Source of the DNA: Fodinibacter sp038330415
GTDB lineage: Bacteria > Actinomycetota > Actinomycetes > Actinomycetales > Dermatophilaceae
DNA: 64,000 bases
Direction: 5' to 3'
Assembly: GCA_038330415.1 (NCBI GenBank)
Contig: JBBQNZ010000001.1
Location: forward strand, 1-64,000
The notes beneath the pieces are model-generated. The model was not told the origin of the DNA. It ran no database searches and saw nothing but the letters and a program-made list of their open reading frames with translations. Shown here piece by piece: positions 58,718 to 64,000 of the stretch (position 1 is its first letter; the number at the start of each line of letters is the position of its first letter). The position numbers and the translations under genes were made by a program.

Positions 58718-60100
58718 TCAGACGGGGATGGCGGGCAACCGGGTCAGCGCCTCGGCGACGGCCTGCTGCAGCTCGGTGTCGGCCCAGGTGTGGTCGACGA
58801 GGTCGCCACTGAGGTAGGCGTCGTAGGCGGGCAGGTCGAGGTGGCCGTGGCCGCACAGGGCGGTGAGGATGACCTTCTCCTCGCCCGTCTCGATGCACGC
58901 GATCGCCTCGTCGACGGCCGCCGCGAGGGCGTGCGTCGGCTCGGGAGCCGGCACGATGCCCTCGGTGCGGGCGAACAGCACCCCGGCCGCGAAGCAGTCC
59001 TTCTGCGTCTTGGCGATCGCCTCGATGAGGTCCTCCTCGTAGAGGTGGCTGATCAGCGGGCTCATCCCGTGGTAGCGCAGGCCGCCCGCGTGGATCGGGT
59101 CGGGGATGAAGTCGTGGCCCAGCGTGTGCATCTTCAGCATCGGGGTCAGGCCGGCGACGTCGCCGAAGTCGTAGGCGTAGGTGCCCTGGGTGAGGCTCGG
59201 GCAGGAGGCCGGCTCGACCGCCCGGATGACCGGGCCGGTGCCCGAGGCGAGCTTCTCGCGCAGGAAGGGGAAGGTCAGCCCGCCGAAGTTCGAGCCACCG
59301 CCGGTGCACCCGACGATGAGGTCGACGCTCTCGCCGATCTTCGCGAGCTGGAGCAGGGCCTCCTCGCCGATGATCGTCTGGTGCAGCAGCACGTGGTTGA
59401 GCACCGAGCCCAGGGCGTAGTTGGCGGTGGGATCCTGGGCGGCCATCTCGACGGCCTCGCTGATCGCCAGGCCGAGCGAGCCGGGGGAGTCGGGGTCGCT
59501 GGCGAGCATCGTGCGCCCGGCCTCGGTGAGGTCTGAGGGGCTGGGGTGCACGGTGCCGCCGAACAACTCCATCATGATCCTGCGGTAGGGCTTGGCGTCG
59601 TAGGAGGCCCGCACCTGCCAGACCTCGCACTCCAGGTCGAACTGGGCACAGGCGAACGCGAGCGCCGTGCCCCACTGCCCGGCACCGGTCTCGGTGGTGA
59701 GCTTCCGGATGCCGGCCTTGGCATTGTAGTAGGCCTGCGGCACAGCGGTGTTCGGCTTGTGCGACCCGGCGGGTGAGACGCCTTCGTACTTGTAGTAGAT
59801 GCGAGCTGGAGTGCCGAGCGCCTTCTCCAGCCGGTGGGCCCGGTAGAGGGGAGAGGGCCGCCACAGCTTGTAGACGTCCTGCACCTCCTGCGGGATGTCG
59901 ATGTACTGCTCGGTGCTCACCTCCTGGGCGATGAGGTCCATCGGGAAGATCGGCGCGAGGTCGTCGGGGCCGACCGGCTGCCCGGTGCCCGGGTGCAGCG
60001 GCGGCGGGGGAGGGGTCGGCAGGTCGTGGAGGATGTTGTACCAGCGCGTCGGCATCTCGTCCTCGTCGAGCAGGACCTTGTGGCGCAGCGGTGCGGACAC
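58718..60100 (-). CDS. trpB: TrpB-like PLP-dependent enzyme (TrpB2)
   Basis: A 460-aa PLP enzyme of the TrpB2 type. The Schiff-base Lys115 is in GSHKPNTAV, the phosphate-binding Gly loop is CTGGGSNFGG, and the sequence RLEKALGTPARIYYKYEGVS is typical. TrpB2 makes tryptophan from serine and indole without an alpha subunit; no trpA is nearby, so it probably salvages indole. A Pro-rich segment (about 28-36) is near the N terminus. The GTG has GAGAGG 6 bases upstream. Confidence 0.9.
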   Translation of the reverse strand: MSAPLRHKVLLDEDEMPTRWYNILHDLPTPPPPPLHPGTGQPVGPDDLAPIFPMDLIAQEVSTEQYIDIPQEVQDVYKLWRPSPLYRAHRLEKALGTPARIYYKYEGVSPAGSHKPNTAVPQAYYNAKAGIRKLTTETGAGQWGTALAFACAQFDLECEVWQVRASYDAKPYRRIMMELFGGTVHPSPSDLTEAGRTMLASDPDSPGSLGLAISEAVEMAAQDPTANYALGSVLNHVLLHQTIIGEEALLQLAKIGESVDLIVGCTGGGSNFGGLTFPFLREKLASGTGPVIRAVEPASCPSLTQGTYAYDFGDVAGLTPMLKMHTLGHDFIPDPIHAGGLRYHGMSPLISHLYEEDLIEAIAKTQKDCFAAGVLFARTEGIVPAPEPTHALAAAVDEAIACIETGEEKVILTALCGHGHLDLPAYDAYLSGDLVDHTWADTELQQAVAEALTRLPAIPV

Positions 60101-60260
60101 GGCATACCTCTCCCTCGGCGGCGTCCGCCCCGGTGGCGGCGCCGCCGTCATCCTCCGGTGGGGCACCAGCGGGCACAAGGGGGTGCCCACGGGCAGGAAC
60201 ACCTGTCGGGAGCCGGTGGTTGACTGACAGGGCCAGACGACGACTTGAGGAGCACGACCA

Positions 60261-62147
60261 GTGAGTATGCAAGGGTGGCAGGCGTTGCACAGCCTGAGCA
60301 GGGACTCCAGTGTCAAGGAGCGCCGCCTGGCTCCGGGCACGACCCGTCGGGTGCTCAGGTACGCCACCCCCTACAAGGTGCAGATCGGCTGGTTCCTCGG
60401 GGTCGTCGTCGTCGAGTCGGTGCTTGTCGTCGCCTCGCCGCTGCTGCTGAAGTCGCTGGTCGACGACGGCATCTACCCCAAGGACTCCGAAGTCGTCGTG
60501 CGGCTGTCCCTGATCATCGCCCTGATCGCGATTCTCGGTGCAGGGCTGACCCTGGTCGAGCGGTGGTTCTCCGCCCGCATCGGTGAGGGCCTGATCTACG
60601 ACCTGCGCACCCAGGTGTTCTCGCACGTGCTGCGCCAGCCGGTCGCTTTCTTCACCCGGGCCCAGACCGGTGCGCTCGTGACACGCCTGGGCAACGACGT
60701 GATCGGCGCCCAGCAGGCGTTCACCTCGGTGCTCTCCAGCGTCGTCAGCAACGCGATCACCCTGGTGCTGATCATCATCGCGATGGCCACGTTGTCCTGG
60801 CCGCTGACCCTCGGCGCCCTGGCCCTCGTCCCGTTCTTCCTCATCCCCGCGCGGCTGATGGGGCGCCGGCTCGCCAGCCTCGCGCACGAGCAGATGGTGC
60901 AGAACGCCGAGGTCGGTACCCGGATGACCGAGCGCTTCAACGTGGCCGGCGCCCTGCTCGTCAAGCTGTTCGGTCGCCCCGCCGTCGAGGACCAGGAGTA
61001 CTCCGTGCGGGCCGCGAAGGTGCGCGACATCGGCGTGCGCATCGCCGTCAACCGCTCGGTCTTCTTCGTCGCCCTCACCCTGGTCGCCTCGCTGGCCACC
61101 GCGATGGTCTACGGCGTCGGTGGCCTGATGGCCGTCAACGACACCCTCACCGTGGGCACCCTGCTCGCCCTCACCGCGCTGCTGGCCCGGCTCTACGGCC
61201 CGCTCACCGCGATCTCCAACGTGCGCGTCGACATCCTCACCGCCCTGGTGTCGTTCGAGCGGGTGTTCGAGGTGCTCGACCTCGAGCAGCTCGTGGGGGA
61301 GGCGCCCGACGCGCGCCCGGTCCCCGCGGGCCCGGTGCGCGTCGAGGTCGACGGGGTGTCGTTCTCCTACCCGTCAGCCGACGAGGTGTCGCTGGCCTCG
61401 CTCGAGACCACCGCTTCGGGCGACCGGCGCGGCAGCGGGCCGGTGCTGCACGAGGTGTCCTTCACCGTCGAGCCGGGCAGCCTCGTCGCGCTCGTCGGCC
61501 CCAGTGGTGCCGGCAAGACGACGATCACCTCGCTCGTCGCGCGCCTGTACGACCCCACGGCCGGCGCCATCCGGATCAACGGGCTCGACCTGCGCCAGGC
61601 CCAGACCGAGTCGTTGCACGACGCGGTCGGTGTCGTCACCCAGGACGCCCACCTCTTCCACGACACGATCCGCGCCAACCTCGCCTACGCCGCGCCGGAG
61701 GCCACCGAAGACGACATGGTGGCGGCGCTGCGGGCCGCGCAGGTCTGGTCACTCGTCAACTCGCTGCCTTCCGGGCTCGACACGGTGGTCGGCGACCGCG
61801 GCCACCGGCTCTCCGGCGGCGAGAAGCAGCGGCTCGCCATCGCCCGGCTGCTGCTCAAGGGTCCCGGGCTGATCGTCCTCGACGAGGCGACCGCCCACCT
61901 CGACAGCGAGTCCGAGCAGGCCCTCCAGCGAGCTCTCGACCACGCCCTGCGCGACCGTTCGGCCCTGGTCATCGCCCACCGGCTCAGCACGGTGCGGCAC
62001 GCCGACCAGATCCTAGTCGTCGACGACGGCACCGTCGTCGAGCGCGGCACCCACTCCGAGCTGGTTGCCTCCGGAGGGCTGTACAGCGAGCTCTACCGCA
62101 CGCAGTTCAGCGACGAGATCGGCGAGGTGCTCGACGCCCGCGCCTGA
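60261..62147 (+). CDS. ABC exporter, fused permease-ATPase
   Basis: A 628-aa half-transporter working as a homodimer. Six membrane helices (about residues 35-330, starting YATPYKVQIGWFLGVVVVES) lead to an ATPase with Walker A GPSGAGKTT, Q-loop VVTQDAHLF, signature RLSGGEKQR, Walker B LIVLDEATAHLD and H-loop VIAHRLST. It resembles bacterial lipid/drug exporters (MsbA/MDR type). The substrate is unknown. The GTG has AGGAG 8 bases upstream; ATG 60267 is an alternative. Confidence 0.92.
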   Translation: MSMQGWQALHSLSRDSSVKERRLAPGTTRRVLRYATPYKVQIGWFLGVVVVESVLVVASPLLLKSLVDDGIYPKDSEVVVRLSLIIALIAILGAGLTLVERWFSARIGEGLIYDLRTQVFSHVLRQPVAFFTRAQTGALVTRLGNDVIGAQQAFTSVLSSVVSNAITLVLIIIAMATLSWPLTLGALALVPFFLIPARLMGRRLASLAHEQMVQNAEVGTRMTERFNVAGALLVKLFGRPAVEDQEYSVRAAKVRDIGVRIAVNRSVFFVALTLVASLATAMVYGVGGLMAVNDTLTVGTLLALTALLARLYGPLTAISNVRVDILTALVSFERVFEVLDLEQLVGEAPDARPVPAGPVRVEVDGVSFSYPSADEVSLASLETTASGDRRGSGPVLHEVSFTVEPGSLVALVGPSGAGKTTITSLVARLYDPTAGAIRINGLDLRQAQTESLHDAVGVVTQDAHLFHDTIRANLAYAAPEATEDDMVAALRAAQVWSLVNSLPSGLDTVVGDRGHRLSGGEKQRLAIARLLLKGPGLIVLDEATAHLDSESEQALQRALDHALRDRSALVIAHRLSTVRHADQILVVDDGTVVERGTHSELVASGGLYSELYRTQFSDEIGEVLDARA

Positions 62148-62191
62148 GGCACCCGACCGGCACCTCAGCAGGCCACGTCCATCGCGGACGG

Positions 62192-62983
62192 CTACTCGTC
62201 CTCCTCGTCCCAGATCCGGGTCTTCTTCGGCTTCGCGCGGTACTGCTCGGGGTTCTCCAGCCGCAGCTCGCGGCGGATGCCGAACGGGATCAGCACGAAG
62301 CCCATCACCATGAGCAGCCACCACTGGTACGCGTACGCCTGGTGCGGGCCGAGGTCGCGGTCGGGGTCGCCGAGCGCCTGCGGCCGTGGCGGCGAGGAGC
62401 CGTCGGGCAGCGTCTCGGACTGCAGCAGCACGTAGCCCGGCAGCACCGCGCCGTTGCCCAGGACGCCGGACGCGTCGCGCAGGTTGAGGCTGGCGATCTG
62501 GTTGTCGGGGAGCCGGCGGTTCCTCGACGCCTGGCCGGGGCGCACCCAGCCCACCACCTCCACCTCGCCGGAGGGCGCCGGGGCGACCTCGGGCAGCACG
62601 CTGGCCCCGCTCTCCGACTCGGCCACCCAGCCGCGGTCGACGATGACATCAGGGCCGCCGGTGCTCGGCCGGAAGGCCCACAGCACCTCGTAGCCGGGCT
62701 CGCTCTCGAGGGGTCGGTTGCGCACGAAGACCGGCCCACCGGCATACCGCCCGGAGACCGTCACCCGGGTCCACTCGTCCTTCGGGTCGAGCCCTGCCGG
62801 GGTGAGCACCGTCGACAACGGCACGGGTGCCGCCCGGTAGTGGGTGTCGAGGCGCTCGTTGCGCTGCTGCTTGGCCTCGAACCGGTGGTACTGCCACCAG
62901 CCGAGGTGGTAGCAGGTGAACGCCACCAGCCCCGCCAGGAGGAGGGCGCCCAGCCAGCGAGGTGTTACGAGCCGCCTGAGCAC
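62192..62983 (-). CDS. SURF1-family cytochrome oxidase assembly protein
   Basis: A 263-aa membrane protein. One N-terminal helix (LVTPRWLGALLLAGLVAF) and one C-terminal helix (YAYQWWLLMVMGFVLIPFG) flank an extracytoplasmic domain, with SURF1 landmarks LGWWQYHRFEAKQQRNERL and GWVRPGQ. It helps insert heme A into oxidase, downstream of CtaA and CtaB. GTG 62983 is chosen because TACCGT lies 6 bases upstream and the family usually starts just before PRWLG; ATG 63007 would add MYVAYRGY. Confidence 0.9.
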   Translation of the reverse strand: MLRRLVTPRWLGALLLAGLVAFTCYHLGWWQYHRFEAKQQRNERLDTHYRAAPVPLSTVLTPAGLDPKDEWTRVTVSGRYAGGPVFVRNRPLESEPGYEVLWAFRPSTGGPDVIVDRGWVAESESGASVLPEVAPAPSGEVEVVGWVRPGQASRNRRLPDNQIASLNLRDASGVLGNGAVLPGYVLLQSETLPDGSSPPRPQALGDPDRDLGPHQAYAYQWWLLMVMGFVLIPFGIRRELRLENPEQYRAKPKKTRIWDEEDE

Positions 62984-62989
62984 GTAGCC

Positions 62990-63008
62990 ACGGTACGCGA
63001 CGTACATT
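62990..63008. promoter_or_regulatory. Divergent -10 boxes for SURF1 and moaA
   Basis: Minus-strand TACCGT (62990-62995) precedes the SURF1 GTG by 6 bases. Plus-strand TACATT (63003-63008) precedes the moaA ATG by 8 bases. Both transcripts appear leaderless; only 33 bp lie between the two start codons. Confidence 0.45.
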
Positions 63009-63016
63009 GGTCGCCT

Positions 63017-64000
63017 ATGACCGACCTTCCAGCCCCTCGCCTGCTCGACCGCTTCGGCCGCGCCGGCCGTGACCTTCGCGTGTCCGTCACCGACCGGTGC
63101 AACCTGCGCTGCAGCTACTGCATGCCGGCGGAGGGCCTGGACTGGCTGCCCAAGCCCGAGATGCTCACCGACGACGAGCTGGTGCGGCTGGTCACCGTGA
63201 TGGTCGGCCTCGGGGTCACCCAGGTGCGGCTGACCGGCGGCGAGCCACTGCTGCGCCGCAGCCTGGTCGACGTCGTCGGCCGCATCGCGGCCCTCGAGCC
63301 CCGGCCGCGCATCGCCATGACCACCAACGGCATCGGGCTCGACCGACTCGCCGCCCCCCTCGCCGCGGCAGGGCTCGACCGGGTCAACGTCAGCCTCGAC
63401 ACCATCGACCCCGAGCACTTCGGCCGGCTCACCCGGCGCGACCGCTTCAACGACGTGGTGGCCGGCCTCAAGGCCGCTGCCGAAGCCGGGCTCACCCCGG
63501 TGAAGGTCAACGCCGTGGCCATGCGCGGCGTCAACGACACCGACGTCCCCGACCTGTTGCAGTGGTGCCTCGACCGGGGCTACGACCTGCGCTTCATCGA
63601 GCAGATGCCGCTCGACGCGCAGCACGCCTGGGACCGCTCGCTGATGGTGTCGCAGGCCGAGATCCTGGAGCGGCTGGGGGAGCGCTTCGCGCTCACCCCG
63701 GTGCCCGACCGGGGCAGCGCCCCGGCCGAGCTGTTCTACGTCGACGGCGGGCCGGCCACCGTGGGCGTCATCGCCAGCGTGTCGGCGCCGTTCTGCGCCA
63801 GCTGCGACCGGGTGCGGCTCACGGCCGATGGTCAGCTGCGCAACTGCCTGTTCGCCCGCCGCGAGGTCGACCTGCGAGGCCCCATCCGGGCCGGCGCCAC
63901 CGACACCGAGCTCGCCGACCTGGTCATCGCCGAGATGTGGGCCAAGAAGTCGGGCCACGGCATCGAGAAGGCCGGCTTCGAGCAGCCCGACCGCCCGATG
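63017..64000 (+). CDS. moaA: GTP 3',8-cyclase MoaA (cut by window edge)
   Basis: The first 328 codons of MoaA, a radical-SAM enzyme that starts molybdenum cofactor synthesis by cyclising GTP. The SAM-cluster cysteines are Cys28, Cys32 and Cys35 (TDRCNLRCSYCMP). LTGGEPLLR and TTNGIGL follow, and the second-cluster Cys are in APFCASCDRVRLT and LRNCLF. Only the last few residues, including the usual C-terminal Gly-Gly, lie beyond base 64000. The ATG follows TACATT by 8 bases. Confidence 0.95.
   Translation, partial: MTDLPAPRLLDRFGRAGRDLRVSVTDRCNLRCSYCMPAEGLDWLPKPEMLTDDELVRLVTVMVGLGVTQVRLTGGEPLLRRSLVDVVGRIAALEPRPRIAMTTNGIGLDRLAAPLAAAGLDRVNVSLDTIDPEHFGRLTRRDRFNDVVAGLKAAAEAGLTPVKVNAVAMRGVNDTDVPDLLQWCLDRGYDLRFIEQMPLDAQHAWDRSLMVSQAEILERLGERFALTPVPDRGSAPAELFYVDGGPATVGVIASVSAPFCASCDRVRLTADGQLRNCLFARREVDLRGPIRAGATDTELADLVIAEMWAKKSGHGIEKAGFEQPDRPM

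Noticed and set aside
62148..62191. Terminator between the ABC exporter and SURF1 (CTGAGG...CCTCAG)
   Set aside because: Only a 6-bp outer stem with a poorly paired interior; too weak to list.

Overview
The window is 64 kb of very high-GC DNA, densely packed, with many GTG starts and 1-4 bp stop/start overlaps (GTGA, ATGA). Marker genes are all actinobacterial: rbpA, whiA, opcA, a mycothiol-dependent maleylpyruvate-isomerase-family enzyme, SufR-led suf genes and acVLRF1. I read it as the chromosome of a high-GC actinomycete, plausibly Micrococcales/Intrasporangiaceae-like, but genus cannot be fixed from the sequence alone. From memory, the order uvrC-rapZ-yvcK-whiA-gap-pgk-tpiA-secG ... pgl-opcA-zwf-tal-tkt-ctaB ... 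ctaA-ABC-sufR-sufBDCSU-sufT parallels the Mycobacterium tuberculosis Rv1420-Rv1466 block, so roughly 17-52 kb is conserved backbone with local insertions.

Layout. 0-7.4 kb is accessory. It holds the start of an EamA permease, a two-gene operon for a secreted collagen-like protein and a lectin/aerolysin-type pore-forming protein, a convergent NarL-type response regulator and MASE1 histidine kinase, a small toxin-antitoxin-like pair, and a truncated copy of a nearby MBL-fold hydrolase gene. The intact MBL gene and a mycothiol-dependent enzyme gene follow. 7.4-17 kb: uvrA with a long basic tail, a complete branched-chain amino-acid ABC importer (livKHMGF) and a Tat-type Rieske protein. 17-26.3 kb: uvrC-rapZ-yvcK-whiA, then glycolytic gap-pgk-tpiA, secG and rbpA. 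26.3-35.3 kb: a reverse-strand pentose-phosphate operon tkt-tal-pgi-zwf-opcA-pgl plus a DUF3806 gene. 35.4-44.3 kb: heme O synthase, an MFS exporter with an ArsR regulator, a small unknown protein coupled to a large LuxR (LAL) regulator, heme A synthase and an ABC-2 transporter. 44.3-45.9 kb: psd-pssA for phosphatidylethanolamine synthesis. 45.9-53 kb: the sufR-B-D-Rieske-C-S-U-T operon ending with acVLRF1. 53-64 kb: a membrane protein/regulator pair, zinc metallopeptidase, ABC-F ATPase, metallophosphoesterase lipoprotein, an esterase and TrpB2, an ABC exporter, SURF1, and the start of moaA.

How the genes work together. Carbon flow is covered by the glycolytic and pentose-phosphate operons, with OpcA supporting Zwf and YvcK/RapZ/WhiA alongside. 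CtaB, CtaA and SURF1 serve cytochrome oxidase maturation. The suf operon builds Fe-S clusters needed by the Rieske proteins and MoaA. The most unusual locus is the collagen-like/pore-former operon. Regulatory layout is also distinctive: at least a dozen genes have a TANNNT -10 box 6-8 nt before the start codon, as expected for leaderless transcripts, including one divergent pair whose -10 boxes overlap.

No tRNA, rRNA, CRISPR array, insertion sequence or prophage gene was seen. Coordinates with alternative starts are explained in each entry.
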